NCBI GenBank assembly: GCA_003558415.1
Contig: PWLT01000149.1
Span: 1-6,048 of the forward strand
Source of the DNA: Hyphomicrobiales bacterium
GTDB lineage: Bacteria; Pseudomonadota; Alphaproteobacteria; Rhodobacterales; Rhodobacteraceae
Length of the DNA: 6,048 nucleotides
Direction of reading: 5' to 3'
Program-made: the position numbers and the translations under genes
Notes under the pieces: generated by a model
Database searches by the model: none
Told to the model about the DNA's origin: nothing
The model's input: the letters and a program-made list of their open reading frames with translations, nothing else
Shown here: piece after piece, positions 1 to 5,645 of the stretch
Numbering within the stretch: the stretch's first letter is position 1
Layout: the number at the start of each line of letters is the position of its first letter

Positions 1-1205
1 ATGCCGCCCAGCACCTCCATCGCCTCGCCGACGACGACGGGGCAGCGCTTGTTGGCGAGAAACTTCGCCAGCGCCACGGAGATGCGCGCGAAGGCGCGAT
101 CGACCTCCGCCTCCCCGGCATCGAAGGCGCGCGCCACGCGCAGCCCCAGCGCCAGCGCCGCCTCCCAGTCGAGCGTCAGATCGGCAAGCACGGCGCGCAT
201 CAGGGGCTGGTCGATCAGCCGGCGCTGGAACGCGCTGCGATGCGCGCACCACCACCAGGCCTCGTCGAGCGCGGCGCGCATCAGCCCGGCGGGCGCCATG
301 GCGGTGTCGAGGCGGGTATGGTGGACCATGGTCAGGATGGTGCGGATACCGTCGCCCTCTTCGCCGAGGCGTTCCGCGAAAGCGCGGGCGTATTCGATCT
401 CGGCCGATGCGTTGGAGCGGTTGCCGAGCTTGTCCTTGAGCCCCAGCAGATGGATCGCGTTGCGGCTGCCATCCTCCAGCCAGCGTGGCACCACAAAGCA
501 GGTCAGACCGCCCGGCGCGCGGGCAAGCGTGAGAAACCCGTCCGACATCGGCGCCGAGCAGAACCATTTCTCGCCGCTCAGCCGCCAGGCGTCGCCGTCG
601 GCCTCGGCCCGCGTCTCGGTGCCGCGCAGGTCCGATCCGCCCCGGCGTTCCGTCATGGCCATGCCCATGGTCGCGGCCCCCTTGGCCGAGAGCGGCGCCT
701 GATCAGGGTCATATTCGCGCGCGCAGAGTTTCGGCCGCCAGCGCGCGGCAAGCGCGGGCTCGGGCGCGAGCGCGGGCACCGCCGCATAGGTCATCGTCAT
801 CGGGCAGCAACTGCCCGGCTCGACCTGGCTGTGCAGATAGACCATCGCGGCATGGGCGAGATGGCCGCCGGGCGCCTCCTCCCAGGCGCGCGCGGCATAT
901 CCCGCCTCGAGCCCGAGGCGCAGGAAGTCGTCATAGGCGGGGTGGAATAGCACCTCGTCCCGGCGGCGGCCGGCGCGATCACGGATCCGCAGTTCGGGTG
1001 GATGGCGGTTTGCCGCCCGTGCCGCGGATGCTGCCTGCGCGGTGCCCAGTCTGCGCGCCAGCGCGGCGAGCGCTGTTGCATCCCGCGGCAATTGGTCGAA
1101 AGCACAGCGCAGCGCGGCATCCGCGCCCCACAGATCGCGATCGGGACGCGGCGGCGGCTGATTGTCTGCCTCATCCGCCGTGTGGGGAACCTCGCTGCTT
1201 GCCAA
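1..1205 (-). CDS. aidB: AidB-type acyl-CoA dehydrogenase family protein (C-terminus beyond the window)
   Basis: Reading the minus strand from 1205 down to the window edge gives 401 codons plus two bases, with no stop, that match the AidB branch of the acyl-CoA dehydrogenase fold. AidB is a FAD-binding, DNA-associated protein of the alkylation-damage (Ada) response in E. coli; its exact activity is unsettled. Visible family marks include NQPPP near residue 15, RLGTAQ near 52, HPPELR, FHPAY with His88, HSQVEPGSCCPMTMTYAA, the flavin-region motif MTERRGGSD (184-192), EKWFCSAP, LKDKLGNRSNAS (256-267) and GEAMEVLGG at the edge. E. coli AidB is about 540 residues, so roughly 140 are missing, including the segment equivalent to YREMPVNSIWEGSGN. 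No in-frame ATG exists near the N-terminus. TTG at 1205-1203 is chosen because GAAGGGGG lies four bases upstream and the N-terminal length then agrees with E. coli AidB. GTG at 1223 is the alternative. The protein could instead be annotated as a generic acyl-CoA dehydrogenase, but the AidB-specific motifs argue against that. Confidence 0.93.
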   Translation of the reverse strand, partial: MASSEVPHTADEADNQPPPRPDRDLWGADAALRCAFDQLPRDATALAALARRLGTAQAASAARAANRHPPELRIRDRAGRRRDEVLFHPAYDDFLRLGLEAGYAARAWEEAPGGHLAHAAMVYLHSQVEPGSCCPMTMTYAAVPALAPEPALAARWRPKLCAREYDPDQAPLSAKGAATMGMAMTERRGGSDLRGTETRAEADGDAWRLSGEKWFCSAPMSDGFLTLARAPGGLTCFVVPRWLEDGSRNAIHLLGLKDKLGNRSNASAEIEYARAFAERLGEEGDGIRTILTMVHHTRLDTAMAPAGLMRAALDEAWWWCAHRSAFQRRLIDQPLMRAVLADLTLDWEAALALGLRVARAFDAGEAEVDRAFARISVALAKFLANKRCPVVVGEAMEVLGG

Positions 1206-1209
1206 TGTG

Positions 1210-1217
1210 CCCCCTTC
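1210..1217 (-). promoter_or_regulatory. Strong ribosome binding site that fixes the TTG start of aidB
   Basis: On the minus strand these bases read GAAGGGGG, close to the consensus AAGGAGG, followed by CACA and then TTG at 1205. The reading frame upstream is open only back to a TGA near 1259 and holds no ATG. The site therefore favours TTG over the GTG at 1223, which has only a distant GGAG before it. The gap between this gene and the DUF882 gene (1206-1306) shows no clear promoter or terminator, so co-transcription from the upstream gene is possible. Confidence 0.6.
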
Positions 1218-1306
1218 GCCCACCGGTTTGAGCGCGCTCCACCACCAAAGCCGTGTGCGCAATCACCAGGAGTTCGGAGGCCGGCCGCAAGGCGCCGTCT
1301 CGAGGT

Positions 1307-1876
1307 TCAGCTCCCCCAGCTGCGCGTCTGGCCGCAATCCATATGCACGAAGTTGGAGCGCGAGTAGCGCCCGACTCCGCCGGCGCCCAGCGCGGTGGCC
1401 GCGCGTGCCATCTGGTTGACCGTCCGGCTGTTGAGCCGCAGATCGGCCGCCTCGCCCTTGAGGTGCAGCGAGTTGCTTGCCACCGCGCCCCCGCGCGCGC
1501 GTAGCATTCTGTTGGTCTGCGGCGAGCGATAACCCGAAAGCAGCGCATAGGGCTCGTCGATCTCGAGCAGCCGATGCGCGGCGGCCATGATGTCGACGGT
1601 GCGGGTGTCGATGGCCTTGGTCGCGTCGTTGCGCCAGTCGCGCATGAAATAGGTGATCTCGCGCAGCGCCTCGGTGATGTACTCACCCTCGATCCAGTAG
1701 ACGGTGTCCATCGATTCCCCGGTGCGGGGGTTGTACATCTTCAGCCGCCGGATGTCGCCGGCCCGGCGCAGAAAGCTGAAGGCATGGGAGTAGGTCGGCG
1801 CCGCGGCCACGGTCGTCGCGGCGAAAGCCGCCAGAATGCCACGCCGCGTAAAGCCCGAAGGATTGCTCTTTGTCAT
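1307..1876 (-). CDS. Tat-exported DUF882 / YcbK-like (peptidase M15 fold) murein protein
   Basis: This 189-residue protein carries an N-terminal Tat signal: TRRGILAAF at residues 10-18 with the Arg pair at 11-12, an Ala-rich hydrophobic stretch, and a likely cut after SHA at 32. The mature part has the hallmarks of the DUF882/peptidase M15 fold: SGYRS (114-118), SLHLKGEAADLRL with His138 and Asp145, and FVHMD with His178, the probable zinc ligands. E. coli YcbK (MepK) of this family has been reported to be a periplasmic endopeptidase that cuts mDAP-mDAP (3-3) peptidoglycan cross-links, and that role is inferred here. ATG at 1876-1874 is chosen because it places the Tat motif properly. A GTG at 1957 would add 27 residues before the signal, and no strong ribosome site precedes either start. 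The gene is divergent from an L,D-transpeptidase gene that begins 307 bases away, and it is followed by aidB on the same strand after 101 bases. Substrate and activity are not shown by the sequence. Confidence 0.9.
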   Translation of the reverse strand: MTKSNPSGFTRRGILAAFAATTVAAAPTYSHAFSFLRRAGDIRRLKMYNPRTGESMDTVYWIEGEYITEALREITYFMRDWRNDATKAIDTRTVDIMAAAHRLLEIDEPYALLSGYRSPQTNRMLRARGGAVASNSLHLKGEAADLRLNSRTVNQMARAATALGAGGVGRYSRSNFVHMDCGQTRSWGS

Positions 1877-1986
1877 TGTGAACTGGCCTGTCCCGTTTTG
1901 GTTTTCGCTGCGTTGTCCGCAGCCTGTCGCGCCGTCGCGCAACACAATTACTGCCACAAGCCGAATCGATTCCCAAGCGCGACGCG

Positions 1987-1999
1987 CCGGATTCTCCGG
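1987..1999. repeat. Short inverted repeat CCGGA-TTC-TCCGG
   Basis: The arms CCGGA (1987-1991) and TCCGG (1995-1999) are perfect complements around TTC. It lies in the divergent promoter region, about 110 bases upstream of the DUF882 start. It could be a regulator site or a chance palindrome in G+C-rich DNA. Confidence 0.3.
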
Positions 2000-2055
2000 T
2001 GAACAGGGATAATGAGCGAAAAACTGCTTATATTTCGTTACTGTTGCAGCGAACT

Positions 2056-2081
2056 ATGGCGCATTCGCCATGCTCGGCGAA
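2056..2081. repeat. Two overlapping, mutually exclusive inverted repeats
   Basis: ATGGCG (2056-2061), CATT, CGCCAT (2066-2071) form one perfect 6-bp inverted repeat. TTCGCC (2064-2069), ATGCTC, GGCGAA (2076-2081) form a second. Both use the same central CGCC at 2066-2069, so GGCG-CGCC-GGCG blocks are spaced at close intervals. This could be a set of half-sites for a regulator acting on both divergent genes. If transcribed, it could give alternative hairpins. No T-run follows on either strand, so it is not a simple terminator. Confidence 0.45.
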
Positions 2082-2087
2082 AAAGTC

Positions 2088-2099
2088 GCGCCGGGGCGC
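2088..2099. repeat. G+C-rich palindrome GCGCC-GG-GGCGC
   Basis: The arms 2088-2092 and 2095-2099 are perfect complements with a two-base centre. It sits directly before the TTGATA at 2100-2105. Being all G/C in a G+C-rich genome, it has a high chance of being fortuitous. Confidence 0.25.
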
Positions 2100-2132
2100 T
2101 TGATATCGCTGTTGTGAATTTACCCTCGCGAC

Positions 2133-2153
2133 GACTCACCTGATCGTGAGGTC
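2133..2153. repeat. Inverted repeat 30 bases upstream of the L,D-transpeptidase start
   Basis: CTCAC (2135-2139) and GTGAG (2146-2150) are perfect complements around CTGATC. Flanking GA at 2133-2134 can pair with TC at 2152-2153 if the G at 2151 is bulged. The position between the likely promoter area and the ATG at 2184 fits an operator or a 5'-leader hairpin, but no function can be shown. Confidence 0.35.
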
Positions 2154-2183
2154 ATAGGATCGTATCGATTGTCCGGGGGGATC

Positions 2184-3821
2184 ATGACCTTAACCGAAAC
2201 GCCGACCGCACAGCATCCGCGCAGCCGCGCCCTGCGGTTCGCCGCGGCCTGCCTGCTGCTGGCGATATTGTACCTGCCCGCAGCCGCGCAGGCGCAGTTC
2301 ACGCCGCAGTTCACCGCCTTCAAACAGGCGGTGGCCGAGGCCGCCTCCGAGGACGAAATGCTCGCGGCCTTCTACCGCGAACGCGATTTCGCACCACTTT
2401 GGACATCGGCCGAGGATGCCGAGCGGCGCGCCTCGTTTCTCGCCTCGCTCAGCCGAGCGAGCGATCACGCGCTCCCGGCCCGGCGTTACGATCTCGACGG
2501 GCTCAAGGCCGATTTCCACGGCGTGGCCAGCGAACGCGATCGCGGGCTGCTGGAGGTCCGCATGAGCCGCACCTTCCTGCAATACGCCTCCGACCTGCAT
2601 ACCGGGGTGCTCACCCCCTCGCGGGTGCTCGACACCATCAAGCGCCAGCCGCCGGAGCTGGACAAGGCAGAGATGCTGGCCCGGCTGGGCGAGGGCGCCG
2701 ACCCCGCCGCGATCCTGCGCGGGGTGATGCCCTCGGCACCGGAATACAGCCGCCTCGTGCGCGCACGCATGGAATTGCAGGACCAGATCGCGCGCGGCGG
2801 CTGGGGCGATCCGGTCCCGGCCTCGCGGCTGGATCCCGGCGATACCGGCAGCGCGGTGATCGCCCTGCGCGACCGGCTGATCGCGATGGGCTACATGGAT
2901 CGCAGCGCGGGCGCGAGCTATGACGGCATGTTGCAGGAGGCGGTGCAACGTTTCCAGCGCGCGCACGGCCTGGACGAGGACGGCATCGCCGGAGAGCGCA
3001 CGCTGCGCGCGATCAATGTCAGTGCCCGCGAACGCCTGCGCAGCGTCATCGTTGCGCTGGAGCGCGAGCGCTGGCTGAACCTGCCGCGTGGCGAGCGCCA
3101 CATCTGGGTGAACATGGCCGATTTTTCCTCGCGGATCATCGACAACCACCAGATCACTTTCGAGACGACCTCGATCATCGGAGAGCGCCGGACCAATCTG
3201 CAGACGCCCGAGTTTTCCGAGGACATGACCTACATGGAGATCAACCCCGACTGGACGATCCCGCGCTCGATAATCGGGCGCAGCTACATGGCGGCGCTTC
3301 AGGCCAACCCTCATGCGCACGGACAGCTTCAGGTGATCGACTCGCAGGGCCGGGTCGTGGATCGCAGCCGAGTGAACTTCGCCGCCTATTCGGCGCGCAA
3401 CCTGCCCTTCAAACTGCGCCAGCCGCCGGGGCCGTCGAACCCGCTGGGCAAGGTCAAGTTCATGTTCCCCAACCCCTATGCGATCTACCTGCACGACACG
3501 CCCGAGCGCAATCTGTTCAACACCAGCGTTCTGGCCCATTCCAACGGCTGCGTGCGCCTCGAGGACCCGGAAGAGTTCGCCCATATCCTGCTGGCGCCGC
3601 AGGTCGAGGATCCGCAGGCGCATTTCGACCGCATCCATCGCAGCGGACAGCAGACCAGGGTTTATCTCGACACCCCGGTGCCGACGCATCTGGTCTATCG
3701 CACGGCCTTCACCGATGTACGCGGCAAGATGAACTTCCGTGACGACGTCTATTCGCGCGACGAGGCGGTGATCGAGGCGCTGCTGAGCGCGGGGGTCGAG
3801 TTGAACGGGCTGGGCAGCTAA
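2184..3821 (+). CDS. Secreted murein L,D-transpeptidase, YcbB/LdtD type (YkuD domain)
   Basis: This 545-residue protein should form 3-3 (mDAP-mDAP) cross-links in periplasmic peptidoglycan, as YcbB/LdtD enzymes do. An N-terminal hydrophobic segment (about residues 16-35) ending in AAAQAQ gives a Sec signal peptide or anchor. An L,D-transpeptidase scaffold region follows (about 40-210), with the phrases FYRERDFAPLWTS and YASDLHTGVLTPSR. A peptidoglycan-binding repeat covers about 215-280 (LDPGDTGSAVIALRDRL, VQRFQRAHGLDEDGIAGERT). The YkuD domain runs from about 305 to 500. It carries the catalytic signature with His437 in YLHDTP and HSNGCVRLEDP with Cys456, preceded by INPDWTIP and GPSNPLGKVKFMFPN. 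E. coli YcbB is 615 residues, so this is a typical full-length form. ATG at 2184 follows a G6 run (2175-2180) at short spacing. TTG at 2169, with AGGA at 2156-2159, would add five residues (MSGGI). The gene is divergent from the DUF882/YcbK-like gene. Confidence 0.95.
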   Translation: MTLTETPTAQHPRSRALRFAAACLLLAILYLPAAAQAQFTPQFTAFKQAVAEAASEDEMLAAFYRERDFAPLWTSAEDAERRASFLASLSRASDHALPARRYDLDGLKADFHGVASERDRGLLEVRMSRTFLQYASDLHTGVLTPSRVLDTIKRQPPELDKAEMLARLGEGADPAAILRGVMPSAPEYSRLVRARMELQDQIARGGWGDPVPASRLDPGDTGSAVIALRDRLIAMGYMDRSAGASYDGMLQEAVQRFQRAHGLDEDGIAGERTLRAINVSARERLRSVIVALERERWLNLPRGERHIWVNMADFSSRIIDNHQITFETTSIIGERRTNLQTPEFSEDMTYMEINPDWTIPRSIIGRSYMAALQANPHAHGQLQVIDSQGRVVDRSRVNFAAYSARNLPFKLRQPPGPSNPLGKVKFMFPNPYAIYLHDTPERNLFNTSVLAHSNGCVRLEDPEEFAHILLAPQVEDPQAHFDRIHRSGQQTRVYLDTPVPTHLVYRTAFTDVRGKMNFRDDVYSRDEAVIEALLSAGVELNGLGS

Positions 3822-3978
3822 CCTGGGCGCGGCGGCGCGGCCGCCCCCCGGAGAGGCCCGGGGTCGGTCCGTTGAGCCGCCGTCATGGACCGCACGGAGT
3901 TGAGCGCAAGAAGGCAGAAAGCTGTTTGCAACCGCTTCGGCAATGACTAAACCTCGGATCCAGAGTGAGGGATAGGCC
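3822..3978. other. Intergenic gap before the ACP gene
   Basis: No gene is supported in these 157 bases. The first 45 bases are almost pure G/C and can fold into hairpins. The second half is less G/C-rich and includes TTGCAA (3926-3931) followed after 16 bases by TAAACC (3948-3953), a weak promoter candidate that would place a start about 20 bases before the ACP ATG. A clear ribosome site, GAGGGA (3967-3972), lies six bases before the ATG at 3979. The gap suggests that the ACP-synthase pair is expressed separately from the transpeptidase gene. Confidence 0.35.
3846..3863 (+). terminator. Possible transcription terminator hairpin after the L,D-transpeptidase gene
   Basis: CCCCGG (3846-3851) and CCGGGG (3858-3863) form a 6-bp all-G/C stem around AGAGGC, 25 bases after the stop codon. 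The following bases (TCGGTCCGTT) contain no T-run, so this is not a canonical intrinsic terminator. It could aid factor-dependent termination or stabilise the 3' end. Confidence 0.3.
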
Positions 3979-4245
3979 ATGACCGAGAGCGTGCGCGACA
4001 GGGTGATCGCCATCATCGCCGAACAGGCGGTGCTCGAGCCCGCCGACGTGAAGATGGATGCGAGCCTCGAGGATCTGGGCATCGACAGCCTCGGGCTGGT
4101 GGAATCGATCTTCGCGATCGAGGAGGCCTTCGACATTTCGGTGCCCTACAACGCCAACGAGCCCGAAAAGAGCGAGTTCGACATCTCCTCGGTCGCGGCA
4201 ATCGTCGCTGCCGTGGAGAAACTCGTTGCCGAACAACACGGATGA
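3979..4245 (+). CDS. Specialised acyl carrier protein (NodF/AcpXL-like)
   Basis: This 88-residue acidic protein is an acyl carrier protein. The motif LGIDSLGLVE holds Ser37, the expected attachment site of 4'-phosphopantetheine. Helix I (residues about 2-16), helix II after Ser37 and the C-terminal helix (AAIVAAVEKLV) are recognisable. It is probably not the housekeeping AcpP: that protein is about 78 residues with DSLDTVE, whereas this one has DSLGLVE. The loop between helices II and III (PYNANEPEKSEFDISSV) is about five residues longer. Both traits recall NodF, and the long loop recalls AcpXL; both carry special fatty acids for envelope or signal lipids. ATG at 3979 has GAGGGA six bases upstream. 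The stop overlaps the start of the next gene (ATGA), so the synthase is its likely partner. The cargo is unknown. Confidence 0.93.
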   Translation: MTESVRDRVIAIIAEQAVLEPADVKMDASLEDLGIDSLGLVESIFAIEEAFDISVPYNANEPEKSEFDISSVAAIVAAVEKLVAEQHG

Positions 4246-5450
4246 GGCGCGTCGTCGTCACCGGCATGGGAACAGTCAATTCACTGGCCCATGACGTGGC
4301 GGGAACGCTCGCGGGGTTCCGTGAGGGGCGCTGCGGCATCACCGAGCTTCAATTCCGCGATGTCGAACGCCTCGCCATCCGCATCGGCGGGCAGGTGCAG
4401 GGCTGGAAGCCGGAGGCACATTTCAACCGCCAGCAGATCGCGCTCTTCGACCGTTTCACACAGTTCACCCAGATCGCGGCGCGCGAGGCGGTGGCCCAGT
4501 CGGGGCTGAGCTTCGGCGAAGAGCTTGCGCTGCGCTCGGGCGTGGTGCTGGGCACCGCCGGCGGGGGTGTGACAACATGGGACGAGAACTACCGCACCGT
4601 CTATGAGGAGGGGAAGAACCGGGTGCATCCCTTCGTGGTGCCCAAGCTGATGAACAACGCCGCCACGAGCCATCTGAGCATGGAGTTCCAGCTTACCGGC
4701 CCGAGCTTCACCATCGCCACCGCCTGCGCCTCGTCGAATCACGCCATGGGGCTGGCGTTTCAGCTGATCCGCGCGGGCGGCGCGGATGTCATGCTCACCG
4801 GCGGATCCGAGTCGATGCTGTGTTTCGGCGGCGTGAAGGCGTGGGAGGGGCTGCGCGTGATGTCGCGCGACGCCTGCCGTCCCTTCTCGGCCAATCGCAA
4901 CGGCATGGTCCAGGGCGAGGGCGCGGGGGTCTTCGTCTTCGAGGAATACGAGCATGCGCGGGCGCGCGGCGCCGATATCCTCGCCGAGATCGTGGGCTTC
5001 GCGATGAGCTCGGATGCCGCCGATATCGTCATGCCCTCGCGCCAGGGCGCGGCGCGGGCCATGGCGGGGGCGTTGCGCGACGCGGGGGTGGCTGCCGATT
5101 CGGTGGGCTACATCAACGCCCACGGCACCGGCACCGCCGCCAATGACAAGACCGAATGCGCCGCCGTCGCGGAGGTTTTCGGCCATCATGCCGACCGGCT
5201 GATGATCTCGTCGACGAAGTCGATGCACGGCCATCTGATTGGGGGCACCGGCGCGGTGGAGTTGCTCGCCTGCATCATGGCGCTGCGTGACGGCATTGTG
5301 GCCCCCACCATCGGCTATGAGGAGCCCGACCCCGAATGCGCCCTTGATGTCGTGCCCAACGAGGCGCGCGAGGCGACGGTGGATGTGGCGCTCTCCAACG
5401 CCTTCGCCTTCGGCGGGCTCAACGCGGTGCTCGCGCTGCGCCGGGTGTGA
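4242..5450 (+). CDS. Beta-ketoacyl-ACP synthase, KAS II / NodE-like
   Basis: This 402-residue thiolase-fold enzyme should condense malonyl-ACP with an acyl-ACP primer in the cytoplasm, lengthening a fatty chain by two carbons. It begins RRVVVTGMGTVNSL, typical of FabF-type synthases, and is complete for the family (about 410). The active-site residues are Cys162 in TACASSNHA, His294 in NAHGTGTAANDKTE and His331 in STKSMHGHLIGGTGA, with Lys326 also conserved. The C-terminal NAFAFGGLN loop (386-394) is intact. Where most FabF proteins read KSMTGH this one reads KSMHGH. The ATG at 4242 lies inside the ACP stop (ATGA) and has no good ribosome site, so translation probably depends on coupling with the ACP gene. 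FabF for bulk fatty acid synthesis normally sits beside acpP, fabG and fabD, none of which is here. A specialised role with the adjacent ACP is therefore inferred; chain length and product cannot be told. Confidence 0.93.
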   Translation: MRRVVVTGMGTVNSLAHDVAGTLAGFREGRCGITELQFRDVERLAIRIGGQVQGWKPEAHFNRQQIALFDRFTQFTQIAAREAVAQSGLSFGEELALRSGVVLGTAGGGVTTWDENYRTVYEEGKNRVHPFVVPKLMNNAATSHLSMEFQLTGPSFTIATACASSNHAMGLAFQLIRAGGADVMLTGGSESMLCFGGVKAWEGLRVMSRDACRPFSANRNGMVQGEGAGVFVFEEYEHARARGADILAEIVGFAMSSDAADIVMPSRQGAARAMAGALRDAGVAADSVGYINAHGTGTAANDKTECAAVAEVFGHHADRLMISSTKSMHGHLIGGTGAVELLACIMALRDGIVAPTIGYEEPDPECALDVVPNEAREATVDVALSNAFAFGGLNAVLALRRV

Positions 5451-5559
5451 AGGGACCGCGCCCGTGCGAGCGATCGGAACCTGCGGCGGAGGGCAGCGCG
5501 ATCATTTGGACTCACCGGACCCCGTCGCGCTACGAACGGCAAGACTTCCGATGCCTTTA
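5451..5559. other. Spacer between the synthase gene and the insertion element
   Basis: These bases hold no supported gene. The synthase frame, read past its stop, stays open to a TGA near 5625. A GTG at 5464 could open a 53-codon frame running into the element, but it has no ribosome site and no recognisable protein similarity. The spacer may be the natural 3' region of the synthase gene, or the remnant of a following gene cut by the insertion. Confidence 0.3.
5495..5531. repeat. Seven-base inverted repeat downstream of the synthase gene
   Basis: AGCGCGA (5495-5501) and TCGCGCT (5525-5531) are perfect complements separated by 23 bases. The pair lies 45-81 bases after the synthase stop. It could form a 3'-end stem, but no T-run follows, and a match of this size in G+C-rich DNA may be chance. 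Confidence 0.25.
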
Positions 5560-5593
5560 GAGCGTGTCGCTCCTGATCGGATTCGGGATTCCC
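5560..5593 (+). repeat. Candidate left terminal inverted repeat of the IS630 element
   Basis: The stretch begins with GAGCG-TGT-CGCTC (5560-5572, a perfect 5-bp palindrome). It then carries GGATTC twice (5579-5584 and 5586-5591), ending in GATTCCC (5587-5593). GATTCCC recurs at 5610-5616, 23 bases on, about two turns of the helix, which could mark transposase binding sites. The assignment is tentative without the right end. Confidence 0.45.
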
Positions 5594-5645
5594 AAAGCGG
5601 GCTGTGTGTGATTCCCTGCCATTGAGGCAGATATGGGGGTCAGGG

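Larger units (their letters stand above)
1877..2183. promoter_or_regulatory. Divergent intergenic region between the DUF882 and L,D-transpeptidase genes
   Basis: These 307 bases separate two divergent genes and must hold promoters for both, unless a transcript enters from outside. No protein-coding gene is supported here. A more A/T-rich stretch lies at about 2002-2055. It includes GATAAT (2008-2013) and TATATT (2029-2034) on the plus strand; the latter overlaps TATAAG on the minus strand. None has a convincing -35 partner at 16-18 bases, so no exact promoter is called. A TTGATA at 2100-2105 also lacks a good -10 box. The region is rich in short perfect inverted repeats, listed separately, which could be operators. 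Confidence 0.55.

Noticed and set aside
1..950. Plus-strand open frames of over 230 codons at the left edge
   Set aside because: They are opposite the AidB frame, which shows long, clear family similarity. Their translations are low-complexity Ser/Arg/Ala-rich and match nothing recognisable.
240..1252. A near repeat of about 20 bases (TGGTGGTGG followed by GCGCGC on the minus strand) inside aidB near 240-260 and upstream of aidB near 1235-1252
   Set aside because: It is imperfect, low in complexity and easily explained by Trp codons and G+C bias. It has no flanking structure suggesting duplication.
3926..3953. TTGCAA and TAAACC, 16 bases apart, as a promoter for the ACP gene
   Set aside because: The -10 match is poor and one such pairing is expected by chance in 150 bases. 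It is mentioned within the intergenic entry but not called as a promoter.
2190..4136. A 648-codon open frame on the minus strand, antisense to the whole L,D-transpeptidase gene and into the ACP gene
   Set aside because: It is Arg/Ala/His-rich without recognisable domains and lies fully opposite two well-supported genes. Long antisense frames of this kind are a by-product of G+C-rich codon use.
4281..5234. A 317-codon minus-strand open frame opposite the beta-ketoacyl-ACP synthase
   Set aside because: It is the antisense shadow of a synthase with all active-site motifs intact. The His/Arg-rich translation has no family features.
5464..5625. A 53-codon plus-strand frame from GTG 5464 running into the IS630 left end
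   Set aside because: There is no ribosome site and no similarity. It ends inside the element leader, so at most it could be a remnant of an interrupted gene, which the sequence does not show.
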